Source of the DNA: Apoda limacodes
Taxonomy: Eukaryota; Arthropoda; Insecta; Lepidoptera; Limacodidae
NCBI GenBank assembly: GCA_946406115.1
Contig: OX291550.1
Location: 32,774,722-32,838,721, forward strand
DNA: 64,000 nt
Direction of reading: 5' to 3'
Shown here: positions 10,041 to 20,267 of the stretch, piece after piece
How positions within the stretch are numbered: the first letter of the stretch is position 1
Layout of the letters: every line of letters begins with the position of its first letter
Position numbers and translations under genes: made by a program
Notes under the pieces: generated by a model
Seen by the model: the letters and a program-made list of their open reading frames with translations, nothing else
Told to the model about the DNA's origin: nothing
Database searches by the model: none

Positions 10041-11105
10041 TTAGATTTCCTCACTAATTTTTTTGTTACACCACATTATCTTTATAAAAATAAAAAACAA
10101 AAGGTTGTTTAAAAACACTATTTCTCGAATGAAATACAGACTAAGAATGTTAGTTAAACAATAATAGAATTGCTTATAAAACTTCCGACTATCTATCCAA
10201 CTATTTTCTTCTGAAGAAAAACCCAACCATTTTACAAATAACTTTCTTCCCTTTCTCTTAATAATTTTTTCAACTAGGTAAATATTTGGATTTTTGGTTT
10301 TTTGTAATTCTTCTGAGTAAAAAGAGCCCTTGATAGAAATATGTCTCTCATCTTGGATAATATATGTGACGGGGCTGGTTTTCTGCACTTTAACTATTGA
10401 AAATATTTCAGTTGACCAATTTGGTGTATATCCTTTCTCAAATGTACCTTTATACTTACTAATTCGACCATAATCTCCAGCTTTTAATTTAGCTTTTTTA
10501 GTTTTTAATTTATTGTTTGACATTGCTTTATACCTTTGTAAAATTTGTTTCTTATTGTTCATAGACTTGGTTCGGTTTTATACCGATAGTTCTATGTTTT
10601 GTGTTGTTATATGTATTTAATAAATAGTGTGCTATTTATTCATTTGTAGTTTCCCTGTAGGCTAGATTGCTTATACAATTTAGTTTTAAATGTTCTTATA
10701 AATCTTTCTACTATTGATGCTTTTTTCGTTGAAAATGTTGAATAATGATTTATTTTATGTAAATCTAATAAATGTTTGATTTTTTTATTATAGAATTCGG
10801 TTCCTAAATCAGTTTGCAAATTTTTAGGAATACGACCTTTTTGTAACAAGTCTTTAAAGGTCTCATAAAGACAGTCTACTTTTTTGTTTGAGAGGATATA
10901 CCCATCCATATTTTGAAAATGTATCTATTACAGCTAAAATATATTTGTAATTCTTATTTTCTTTTCTAATTGACTACATATCAATAAGATCAGCTTGCCA
11001 TAAATCATCTACATCTTTCATCTCTACATGCCTACGAATAAAGTTTTTTCTTGCTTTTTTGTGTATTTCATTTACTACAATATCTTTACTAATTTTTTTC
11101 TGATT
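10041..11105 (-). pseudogene. Polinton integrase (DDE, rve-type) with C-terminal chromodomain
   Basis: On the minus strand: RRHVEMKDVDDLWQADLIDM carries the first catalytic Asp and is followed by an in-frame TAG near 10975. Then come YKYILAVIDTFSKYGWVYPL, NLQTDLGTEFYNKKIKHLLD with the second Asp and ASIVERFIRTFKTKLYK with the catalytic Glu. After a stop and frame change near 10640 the C-terminal frame (10562-10041) holds TPNWSTEIFSIVKVQKTSP and a chromodomain (YLVEKIIKRKGRKLFVKWLG ... SWID). Polinton integrases typically have this DDE core plus chromodomain, and they insert the element with 6-bp duplications. The catalytic triad is visible but stops and shifts make it inactive. Confidence 0.8.
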
Positions 11106-11225
11106 TTTTGAGATAGTGAATCTATTTTGTTTCGAGTTTCAGTAACTTCCGCCCCTAATTGATTCAAAGTTTGATTAATTGATTTTTTTTTTTTTTTAAA
11201 TATCTTCAATAACATTGTCAACATT

Positions 11226-11405
11226 TTATTTTGTAGCACAGTCCCCTAAATCGAAAGATTTTCCTTTATTTCTGATAACCTTATTCCTAGCATGTAAAGT
11301 AACATCTTCTGACAAAAAAATAGTTGGTTCTTCATATTGTCTAATTTTCTGCTTTTTGAACACATGTATTCCAAATTTGTCAAATTCATATTTGACTTCT
11401 TTCAT
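11226..11405 (-). CDS. Unnamed 59-aa ORF between integrase and PY-like gene
   Basis: An uninterrupted frame from ATG 11405 to TAA ending at 11226 starts MKEVKYEFDKFGIHVFKKQK and ends FDLGDCATK. It is charged and basic and has no motif I can name. It lies on the coding strand in the gap between the PY-like gene and the integrase, so it could be a true small Polinton gene or a remnant of the N-terminal part of the integrase in another frame. Similar length and position in other insect Polintons would decide this. Confidence 0.35.
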   Translation of the reverse strand: MKEVKYEFDKFGIHVFKKQKIRQYEEPTIFLSEDVTLHARNKVIRNKGKSFDLGDCATK

Positions 11406-11439
11406 GCGACTGAGTTAAAAAATATTTTTGCATGTTATT

Positions 11440-12300
11440 TATTCCTTAATAATTCCAGCTACTTTTAATTCTTCTATAATGGAGATAATTTAATTATCAT
11501 GACTTGTATAACCAGCGTCTTTAGAAGCAATTAAAACTTTCAACCTATCTATTAGTTCGTTAGGATCGTCCCAATATACTAAATCTGTATTTGATTTATA
11601 TTTTTTTAGTGTTGATAAACTGCCTCCTTCTTTTATGTTTTTAGTTTCGAATTCATTAAACAGTGGTTTTATAATTTTTTAGTATTTCATGCCCTAATTT
11701 CTTTGTATATGACCTGATGAACAGAATCCTCTTTTATGATCATTTGTACTAATAAGTATACTGTTGTACACTAGTTCCGATAGTCCTGGAGTAACCTCAT
11801 AACTTTTACCATTAACTGTCATCAATGATATTTTGTTTGATGAATCGTCTTCAAGTTGGAATTTAATGGGAGCATTCCCTATCATTAAATTATCACCTTC
11901 GCGTCTCACACCAAAAGCAACATTCAAAGGTTTATATTCACCATGTTCTTGCTTTGAAGTGGAAGTTACTATTTTTGCCACATCATCTTGTGTTTCAAGA
12001 TTTTTAAGTACCTCATTAACGTCGTTTCTTATTTTATCATCATCATAATCATTTAAACTGTTATTTACATCACTTTAACAAGAATCATATTCATAAATAC
12101 TAGCAATATCTGACTCCTTTTTCATTTTATTATCTCTGCATATTTTATTATAGGTACCCATAGCTCCTAATGGATCTGTTATTGGTTTGAACATTTTAGA
12201 ACTTATTGTTTGCATGTCATCATCTACTTGTCGCATTTGCTTTAATTTATTTTTAATGTTTTTAACCGACTGTTCCTTACTTTTAGGTATGACACTTATT
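11440..12300 (-). pseudogene. Polinton PY-like protein (DUF8207-like), fused to truncated PolB
   Basis: Read on the minus strand: KNIKNKLKQMRQVDDDMQT with FKPITDPLGAMG, a stop near 12075, then LNVAFGVRREGDNLMIGN, VNGKSYEVTPGLSELVYNS and ISTNDHKRG (to 11694). After a frame break come STLKKYKSNTDLVYWDDPNE, LIDRLKVLIASKDAGYTSHD and IISIIEELKVAGIIKE. The pattern of a KPIxxPL N-terminus, a TPGLxELL motif and a YWDDPNELVDRL...IIEEL C-terminus matches the Polinton protein often called PY. Its role is unknown. Its 5' end is joined in frame to PolB sequence, see the PolB entry. Confidence 0.65.
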
Positions 12301-13772
12301 CGACCACAGACCTTTGAAAGTTCTTCTATAAACAAATGGCTGTCATAGCCTGAAAGATTATGAAATATTATAGGTACAAAGTTGCATTCTTTACAATTCA
12401 AGTTACAAATATTATGAGCAGGTCCTCTAAACTTTCCTGTGAAGTGATTATGGTCAAGAACAATCTGCTTATTTAAAGCAAAAGGTTTTTTACAAATATG
12501 ACAATGAGTCGCATTTTCTACACTCGTTTGCTCTTCTTTTGTTAAAGGTAATATATCTCTTTGTACAGATAACATTTCAAACAATCTCAATATGTCATTA
12601 CAAATCATTTCTACAAATTTCTGAGAAGCGTTTGGGCCGCGATAAGATACATAATCATTTAAGCTATTATCAGTTTTACAACAAATATAATATCCAAAAC
12701 AAGTAGCTTCATGAATTTGAACTTTCTCTACATGTTGAGACTTACTCTTATCAGAGTACTCTTTAAGTAAACTTTCAAAGTCACCATAGACTACTATAGG
12801 TATTCTTTGAGTTCTTTAAAAATTGAAATAACAAAGCTTAGAGCCTTCCTCAGGCAGCACAGTTTGCATTCTAGCACACTTATGTTTTAATAATTAATTC
12901 TCGGTGCTAAAATACATAAAACACTCTTCACACAAGTGAATTTTAGATTTATGTTTTGTAAGTTGCTTATGCAAAAGTTTTTCAATATTTTTAATGAAAC
13001 AAAAATGATTTTTACTATTTTTATGCAAAAATAATAAATTGACATGTTCATGTTTCCGCTTAAGTGTTTTGTATAAAAGGTCCTGTCACTTTATTTTTTT
13101 CATCTAAACCGTAAATGTTAACACTTGCGTTGGGATTATTTTTTTCAAAACATTTTATATCATTGAAGTTAGGGGGAAATTTCATGTTAGAAATATTAAA
13201 AAATTCAGAGAAATGAGGACATGAAGTTATTCTGTTTGGATTTTGTTTTGCAGGATAAATATGTGCAATTATACACCAAAGAAAAAAAAATTATCTTTGT
13301 TTTAAATATTTATACAAGATTTAGAGTTTTGAATTCGCTTTGGGAGAGGTATGTATGATCCAGCTTTCAGAGGACTAATGAAGATTCGATGGTTCATAAT
13401 ACAACTCGGATATATTAGTATTTTGAAATACTGTAGTATACTTTGTATTGAAAGATTTCAAAGATGGAGAATCATTTTTCGGTAATTTATATATAATAAA
13501 AAGTTCCAAGTTTACTTTTATTGATCCATGTCTATTTAATAAATTTTTAACGAGGTTAGAAACAGTTTGCGAAATCTCTAAGAATTGTTCTGGCAAAAGA
13601 TACTGTGACAGAGGATCGATTCTATAACTAATTATTTGATTTTTAAATGCAGTAGCAATTATCTGCACATTTTGAAACTCAGTTTGTAACAGGCATTTGA
13701 TTTATGAATACTACTTTGTTTATGAGTTGATAATCGAGAAACATGAACTTGACATTTATTACAAAAAGCCAT
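12300..13772 (-). pseudogene. Polinton protein-primed DNA polymerase B, N-terminal/exonuclease part only
   Basis: ATG 13772 opens MAFCNKCQVHVSRLSTHKQS, a CxxC...H...H zinc-finger-like start. After a frameshift, IIATAFKNQIISYRIDPLSQ and VKNLLNRHGSIKVNLELF follow. Central decayed parts include FSEFFNISNMKFPPNF and INIYGLDEKNKVTG. Then RIPIVVYGDFESLLKEYSD holds exonuclease motif I (D-x-E). A CHICK...DHNHFTGKFRGPAHNIC zinc-binding insertion follows, and IIFHNLSGYDSHLFIEEL is exonuclease motif II. Just after GRISVIPKSKEQ the frame passes directly into the PY-like protein, so exonuclease motif III and all polymerase motifs are missing. The element could not replicate itself. Confidence 0.8.
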
Positions 13773-13949
13773 TTTGTAAAATGTATTAACGAGGTATGCA
13801 ATTGCTAAGTTTTAAAGAGCTTATCATGTAAAAAAGTAAATCCGATTCTATATACTATATTGTACTCAAAGACAATTAAAAAAAATAGGTTTAAGAAAAA
13901 GGTATATTGGAGTACAAAATAGGACGAACCAATTTGAATTGGTCCTTAC

Positions 13950-14205
13950 ATTCGACCACGAGCTTGGTGACAGTACGCCAGACAGCAGTGTCTGTGTCCA
14001 CTGCACATTTGCAATGAACTAGAGCGTACTTTACCCGATCTCGGTCGCACACCTGTAGCGTCTCGATGTCGCGAGTCTTGTATACGCGCAACTCCATATA
14101 ATAATCACCGCGGCGCTCAGGATCCGCCCGGTACGCGTTACCGTTCGCCATGCATCGAGTAAAAAACTTTTTCAAAGCTGACGCTCTCACCGGTTCAGCT
14201 TTCTC
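13950..14205 (-). other. Unassigned exon-like ORF with consensus splice sites
   Basis: Bounded on the minus strand by an acceptor (tttttattacag before 14205) and a donor (gtaagg after 13950). The frame without stops gives EKAEPVRASALKKFFTRCMA, DPERRGDYYMELRVYKTRDI, VCDRDRVKYALVHCKCAVDT and WRTVTKLVVE. GC-rich composition compared with its flanks suggests a real exon. I do not recognise the family. It is on the tuberin strand but does not fit the expected next tuberin residues, and its entry phase (0) does not match tuberin exon 5 (exit phase 2). It may be another gene, or a rapidly evolving exon. Bases 13773-13890 hold nothing I recognise. Confidence 0.4.
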
Positions 14206-14795
14206 CTGTAATAAAAACCATAAATATGTTACATACATATATACGCCATATATGCACTTAGGCTGGTAACTAGACTGTGGAAAAAATTCACTATCAATTA
14301 ACGAATTCTAACCTCGATCATATCTCACAAAAAGGGTATAGTGAAGCGCAAAACAATCAAAACCTTTAGGCTTTGTGTCTGCCTTAGGTATGTCAGGCAA
14401 GTAAGTATAAAAATAAACTCGTATTTGTCTGTACACGTCCGTGCTAGATAAGTTCAATCATTAACGAAGATTATCTAGCGTGTCAACTAGTTAACTAGTA
14501 TGATCAGTAAAAAAAAGAAAACAACAAGTATCCCAATATTATAGGATATAAATATAAATATAATGTCACACAGTATAAAATAATTTAACATAGGATTTTA
14601 AAAATATAACCCGCGTTATTTTTCAGTCTTTTAATTTATTTTATTATTCAATAGTTAATTGATTTATATTTTATTGTTAGCGCTAGGGAAATGTGTTAAC
14701 CACTTCACAAGTTTAACTTAATCATTTTCAATTTATCAGGATATTTTAAAATACAAATTATATACAAAGAAAAGTTTATAATTCACCAGACTAAC

Positions 14796-14902
14796 CTCGG
14801 AATCGGGAAATTGCATATTCTGCCTTCCTCTTCTTTGAAGGCTGCGCAGAAGGGAAACAAGCGGCTTTTTTTCTTTGTAGACGCTGCTGGTTGCGCCACT
14901 TC
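14796..14902 (-). other. Possible small exon upstream of the unassigned exon
   Basis: A 107-bp GC-rich block lies between an acceptor (gatttctag) and a donor (gag|gttag). All three frames are open. The frame that exits in phase 0, as needed to join the exon at 14205, reads SGATSSVYKEKKPLVSLLRS. No homology is recognised, so this is only a candidate. Confidence 0.3.
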
Positions 14903-15555
14903 CTAGAAATCAGCGTCAAACGGATTTAGAGACCTGAAAAATAATGAGTTATTAAAGGTCTGATGAAAAATGAATTATTAATCTAAGTAGCCGATTCCAT
15001 CCACATAACTGGGCAGGGCATTACTTCAGTATTCTAAAATTTTGAAAATAGAGGACAGTTATAGGACAAAATATGTAAAATCTTTTATTAAAATTAGAAA
15101 ACTATAACACTTACATACTTAAGTTTGTTTAAAATAGTTGACACTGTATAGGAAAAGTACAGACAACCAGCTTCGATAATAGCATTCGTAAAAGTGACAA
15201 AAATATTAATAAGCAAAATTCAAAGAATCGGTTCATAAAGCTGTATGCACATGATTACATTCTAAGTTTATTTGCAATCACAGGACCAAAAATACTTTAA
15301 ATTAACTCACCATTGTAAACCTTATGATGTAAGCACAAACCTAATTTTTATTCAAAATAACTATAACCATTAATCTCTAATATGCACACGGTCTAAGGAA
15401 ACTATGCTTGGTCAGTATTTTTACTAAATTTGGTTGTCTGTTTTGAATTTGATACAAGATTCTAAAAAGGAAGAGTTTTGTACTTGCATTGATTGGTAAC
15501 TAAAAAGGAAGGGATAAAGCTAAGTTGGTATGTATATATGTTAAAAAATGCAGGT

Positions 15556-15780
15556 TCATTTTTTACCGACTTCAAAACGGAGGAGGTTTTATGTTCGTTA
15601 GGTATATTTTTATGTATGTCCACCGATTTCTCCGTCAATTGTGGATCGATTCAAAAAAATATTTTTTTATTCAAAAGAGTGTACTTTGGAGATGGTTCCA
15701 TTGTCACCAAGTCATGATCTGATGATAGAATCCCCAGGAAATTAAGAGAAAAGTAGCATTTTTATTTTTCAAATAGCAAT
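15556..15780 (+). repeat. Dispersed lepidopteran-type repeat ('accgacttcaaaacggagg')
   Basis: The start 'accgacttcaaaacggagg', followed by a 'tttttta...gtccaccgattt...gtcaccaagtcatgatctg' pattern, is a repeat type I associate with moth and butterfly genomes; its class is uncertain. The rest of 14903-16973 is AT-rich intron or intergenic DNA with nothing coding visible, apart from a fragment of another repeat (repeat K) near 16640-16700. Confidence 0.4.
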
Positions 15781-16973
15781 ATTAAATTGAAAAGCGAATT
15801 CAATACTAAATTGATACCCAAATATTTAATACGATTAGTAAATCCGAAAAAAAAAAATGTTGATAGGAGTCGCGATTGAACCACGACCTTTAGGAGCTCA
15901 AGACCGTTACCTAATCAAACACACTACAGAGTGGTAGCTTTAAAGCTTGAATCTAATGTATCGGATTATATTGTTTGAAAACAATATACCTGACCATGAC
16001 CTATCATTTTCTTAGTAAACTAATAACACGTATCATGAAGTGACATACGATTTGATTCTTTATAACTCTTTATAAATTCTTTAGATGGCGGTTTTATAGA
16101 CTACATTTTTTTAAATTAATTTTTTGCAAAATAAAACCTGAAGCTGTTCTGTTTTAGTTTTAAAAATGAAATTCTGAAGAGTATTCAAATAAGCTTATAA
16201 TAAATAAACCACTGTGTAATACTGTCTCACTTCTATTTGGTAAATAGGATTGAATTCAGCGAAGAAGATTGCCACAAATTCCAAGACGTGAAAGCTTTAA
16301 TATAAAAAAATATTTTTGGACATTACACACAGCACCAATAGACTATTCCAATAGAATTTCCAGATAGAGGTTACGAAACCATATTCCAAGTAGTGGACAA
16401 GTTACAAGGTTCGAGGCGATGAACCATATAATAGATCCTACCCAGGACGCATCGTAAGCTGGAAAGACTGCAACAGATAGGTACGTACCGTTTTTTGTCC
16501 AGAAAGGACAGGACGACTGACCAGTATTTTTACACTAAATTAAATTGCTAAAATTGTTGTTACTGATTTTTGCCCCCCCCTTACGTTGCACTGTCAATGC
16601 TTAGAAAATTGATACTTCTCAACTCAGTGAAATAGTCTATTGGTCGCAAACTAAGCAAAGGTTGTAATATGGATACCAGCCAACGAATACAAATACATAA
16701 ATATACTTTTTGTATACACGCCTCTCCATTAAGTAGGCAGATCATTACCCACTGAGTCACGTAGCCGGCTCAGGATATTATGCAAACATTGTCCAATGCT
16801 TGGTTAAAGTCTAAATAAACAGCGTCAACCTGTTGATTTTCTTCAAATGCATCTCATACAAATTCTACAAAGTTAAGTAAATTGGTATTGGACCCAAACT
16901 GCTGGCTTATAGGATGAATCCTATAATATACCTAGTGTCTATGCTAGTGTAGAACTCGTGTGATGTAGCCGAC

Positions 16974-17292
16974 CTGTGTCGTTTGAGGAGCGCGTGTATC
17001 TGCTGCAGTGTGTACAGCCGTAGCTTCAGTCTGGGGTCGCGGCGCGCGTACTTGTCGGCGAGCGCGAGCGCCTGGGCGGCCCCCTCGCGCCGCGCCACGC
17101 CCAGCGCCTCGCACCTGAGCCGCACGAGCCGCATCGCGGAGCTCTCCGGCCGCTCGTGCCCGCAGTGGTCGACCACCTCGAGTAGCGCCTCCGGCGAGCC
17201 CGAGAACTGTCCGGCCTCGTGCAGCTGCTCTATCGACGTTATCAGCGCGTGAACTCGCGAGTGGATCGGCTCGTTAGGGGGGTCTAGACTCT
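16974..17292 (-). CDS. TSC2: Tuberin (TSC2/gigas-like), exon 5 of the part in this window
   Basis: Acceptor gtcatttccag before 17292 (entry phase 1); donor cacag|gtcgg at 16974 (exit phase 2). The exon encodes SLDPPNEPIHSRVHALITSI, LHEAGQFSGSPEALLEVVDH, CGHERPESSAMRLVRLRCEA and LYTLQQIHALLKRHR. The order LDxPxxP..VHxLxTxIExL...FxGSxExxxxxVxxCxxxRPESS is the tuberin N-terminal HEAT-like region, roughly human residues 355-465 from my knowledge of the family. In the TSC complex tuberin is the GAP subunit for Rheb and restrains mTORC1; this part binds hamartin (TSC1). The following exon, which should begin in phase 2, was not found downstream. GC content is far above the surrounding intron. Confidence 0.85.
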
Positions 17293-17446
17293 CTGGAAAT
17301 GACAAGGGCCGGCTGTGAGATCTGCGACACGTACCGTAAACCAAGACAACTACATATTGCTTTTTAAAAACTTAATTTAAAATATATTTTCCTTTTTATG
17401 ATATACCTACACGACAAGATCAACTATGGTTTAGTGTATCTACTTG

Positions 17447-17855
17447 TTGACTTCGATTGCGAAAGTGTATCATCCTCATATTAACTTCGGTTGCGACAGT
17501 GTCCCTACATATTAACTTTGGTTGCGACAGTGTATCTACATATTAACTTCGGTTACGACAGTGTATCTACATATTAACTTCGGTTACGCAATGTTTCTAC
17601 ATATTAACTTCGGTTGCGACAATGTATCTATATATTAAATTCGGTTGCGACAGTGTATCAACATATTTACTTCAGTTGCGACAGTGTATCTACATAATAA
17701 CTTTGGTTGCGACTGTTTATTTTCATATTAACTTCGATTGCGACAGTGTATCTATATAATAACTTCGGTTGCGACAGTGTATCTACAAATTAACTTCGGA
17801 AGCGACAGTGTATCTACATATTAACTTCGGTTGCAACAGTGTATCTACATATATT
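17447..17855. repeat. 31-bp minisatellite, about 13 copies (tuberin intron)
   Basis: The unit 'attaacttcggttgcgacag' + 'tgtatctacat' (31 bp) repeats head to tail about 13 times with point differences between copies. It lies in the intron between tuberin exons 4 and 5. No coding meaning is apparent. The rest of that intron (17856-18558) shows no gene. Confidence 0.9.
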
Positions 17856-18558
17856 TAATAGAGCAAGATCCCAAGGCCTTCAGCCAAATAAATTAAGACA
17901 AACAATTAAAATGTAAGGGATAGAGTAGTGTTAGTGTGTGCATAAAGTGTACGCACTACGCATACCTGCTAGCTTGGGTCAGCGGTCAATTAACAGGTAC
18001 CAGGTGCTAGAGGTAACTTTACTTATTATCTCAGTCTTGATTTTTATATAACTGTCTCAATACTTTTTTGTAAGCGCAATAATACTTACGCGTTTTCTTT
18101 AATTTTTTAAGAGCCTTAGTGTTAGGTAACCCTCAATTAATCAGCTAGATATTAAGTAGTTGAGTCTAAGCCTTCTTCTCAGACGATCAAGTTTATCCAT
18201 TTAACCGTTCACATGCCGGGCAATAGTTTTGCAGTGTTTTTCTGGCTTCTTAAAGGTATTTCAGGCCTTCTCATCTTAGGGACCAAGGGGAGGAGGATGT
18301 TATAGAGTTGGCAGACGCTTACCTAATAGCGTATTGCTAAAAGTACCAAACTCCTTCAGCGTTTGAGCAAGTTCTGTTCGCAAGCTTTCCGATGACAAGT
18401 TCAAGATTTTAGACAGTATTTCAAACATTTTTTGAACTACTGCTCTTCAATCAAACGGAAAACGAAAAAAAAGAACATATGACAAAGTAACCCCTTAGAA
18501 ACCTTGTAGCGTCGGCGGGTATTTGTAAATCATATTGTAAAAGGTTGTCGATACTGAC

Positions 18559-18700
18559 TGTCATGGTCGAGCAGCGCCAGCACGATCCGCAGCACGAGGT
18601 CCCACGCCGCCTCGTGCAGCTCGAGCGGCGCGCGACACACGAGGCTCTGCAGCGCGACCGCCACCTCGTACGTCACCGCCGGGTGCGCGCTCTCCACGCC
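18559..18700 (-). CDS. TSC2: Tuberin (TSC2/gigas-like), exon 4
   Basis: Acceptor gtactcag before 18700, preceded by a (TG)n-rich tract acting as the pyrimidine/GT-rich region; donor gaca|gtcagt after 18559. Entry phase is 0 and exit phase 1. The exon encodes GVESAHPAVTYEVAVALQSL, VCRAPLELHEAAWDLVLRIV and LALLDHD. The pattern P-x-V-(S/T)-Y-E followed by ...AWD(L/I)LLxI(V/I) is the tuberin helical repeat region just before exon 5. The split codon with exon 5 gives Lys, and the join LLDHD-K-SLDPP reads smoothly against the family. Confidence 0.85.
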
Positions 18701-19344
18701 CTGAGTACATACACATACACACACACATACACTTTCATCCGCGTACACATTGGAACTCACACGTACAAATTTTACAAACAGTTTGCTCGCGGACGGCAAG
18801 AGATCCGCGTGTTCTCATAACATAGCATTTAATGATCAAAACTACCCGTTTTGAGCAATCATTTAAACTAGCAATTAATCTACTATTTATCTACTTAACA
18901 AATCAATTTACTCTTTAGTTTGCGATTCTTAGTGTTTCTTATTAAGAGTGTGCCAATGCAAGACACAAGAACCGAATTTACACCTCGCGCCCCGCTCCCC
19001 TTTAATAATTACGCGAGCAACGCGACACGAGTAGCAGCGACAGATTGAGCGCGCTTTGCCGCTTACATTCATTTTGAATAACAATAAGACAACTCCAAAT
19101 AAAAGTTTTTTTTTATCATATTTATCTGCATATCATATATTATATATAGACCGACGAGGGTCACAACACAACAATAATGAGGATAGCATTTATTTTTGAG
19201 GCACAGGTCCAGGGAAAACTTTAATAAATTTATAATTAAAGACATTGTTAGCTGATTGCTCAGATTTTTATCTGATTTCTCCTCAATACACACATATTTA
19301 TATATGCATATGTTTACCTAATAATTATGTTGCAAATAACATCA

Positions 19345-19460
19345 TAAAGAGGAAAATTTTGTTTGTTTGCGTTTGTTACAAACAAATGTAGGGGTAATCT
19401 GTGCAAATACTGAACCGATTCTGAAAATTCTTTCACAAATAAAAATAGAGTAGATTTTTA
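19345..19460 (+). repeat. Dispersed repeat R, copy 1
   Basis: The pattern 'ataaagaggaaaattttg', an oligo (tttg) stretch, then 'ctgaaccgattctgaaaattc' occurs also at about 31090-31290 and 52045-52215. It is a common insect repeat type ending or starting with 'tataatattagtat'-like sequence, probably a non-autonomous element or RTE 3' end. Bases 18731-19344 and 19461-19765 contain no gene I can support. Confidence 0.55.
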
Positions 19461-19765
19461 TCCCTGCGTAAAATAAGCTAAATTGTTTGGATTAGAATCA
19501 GTTTTTATTTTGAAATAAGAATGTTTGTAAATTAACGTCGTAAAAAAGGCAATATTTCTTCGCGTTGTTGCAACAAAGGAATAGGTGACCTGATACTGGG
19601 CGCATGTATAACTAGAAGCTTAAAAGAATTTGGAATACTTTTCATTCGGTGTCAAAGGTGGCGGTCTGGTGGCTAGTGAATTATCGATAGCTACGTTTAT
19701 ATCGTTTGCGGAAGAGATATAATCGGGAACGCGATCTAAATGTGGCGAGCTGGGGATTTTAAGTA

Positions 19766-19880
19766 ATTGCAGGGCATAGCGAGTACTTGCTCAAATGAGC
19801 GGCCCGAAATGGGGAAGTACCACCACCTTACAGTCGTGCCGGTGTATGTATGTTCGGCCGGGAGGATATCTGCTGTCGCC
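19766..19880 (+). mobile_element. Family A retrotransposon, 5' segment left of nested insertion
   Basis: Bases 19766-19830 match, in inverse orientation, the 5' region of the family A copy near 63630-63700. Bases 19845-19880 match its endonuclease start at about 62880-62915 ('gccgggaggatatctgctg'). About 0.7 kb between these blocks is missing here. The sequence breaks at 19880 and resumes at 25500 after a 5.6-kb insertion. Confidence 0.8.
19871..19880. repeat. Target-site duplication of the nested Jockey-type element, left copy (10 bp)
   Basis: 'tgctgtcgcc' is repeated exactly at 25500-25509. An uninterrupted family A copy (antisense, about 62870-62882) contains it once, proving it is a duplicated target. 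Confidence 0.85.
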
Positions 19881-20267
19881 CTATCTCATACATCATCATC
19901 ATATATCATCCTTGTGTATAATACTCTCCAAGTTAAAATTATATCTCAAGTGAAAAAAGTGTATGTGCTTCAAGACAACAATTCCTGTAGACGGCGGACG
20001 TGCGTGCACAGACGAGACTAGGTGTTTGTTGAGTTCTGCGTGTTTGCGCCTACAAAAGCAGCGCTTGAAGGTAGACGGTTTCCGCTTTTTCAGCGGTCTT
20101 GAGGAGGATTCAGCGGTAAGCGATTTTATTGTATTTTCTCGGCATTTATTGCCACGGATCGCCGTCGTTTGTCGCTCTTCCAAGGGCGGCCCTTTTTGGG
20201 CCACCCCTTCAGACCCAGCTGCAGCCGGACTCGCATCAAGGGATGCTGGTAGCAGCCAACTAGCGGA

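Larger units (their letters stand above)
5560..13772 (-). mobile_element. Polinton/Maverick DNA transposon, decayed, with internal insertion
   Basis: An array of minus-strand genes typical of Polintons (Mavericks): PolB with N-terminal zinc-finger-like motif and exonuclease motifs, PY-like protein, retroviral-type integrase with chromodomain, Gly/Ala-rich protein, adenain-like cysteine protease, penton (minor capsid), small basic protein, double-jelly-roll major capsid and a further conserved small protein. The combination is diagnostic of this self-synthesising, virus-like transposon class. About 1.2 kb at 7599-8796 is a later family A retrotransposon. Most genes carry stops or frameshifts, and the polymerase core is deleted. 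Terminal inverted repeats and the 6-bp target duplication were not identified, so the outer limits are approximate. Confidence 0.85.

Noticed and set aside
13950..14205. Next tuberin exon
   Set aside because: Phase does not match exon 5 and the peptide does not follow the tuberin pattern after residue about 465.
17447..17855. CRISPR array
   Set aside because: The 31-bp units abut directly without spacers, so it is a eukaryotic minisatellite.
18530..18799. Tuberin exon 4 extending to 18799
   Set aside because: The extra N-terminal residues come from the intronic (TG)n tract and its upstream sequence; the acceptor at 18700 is clear.
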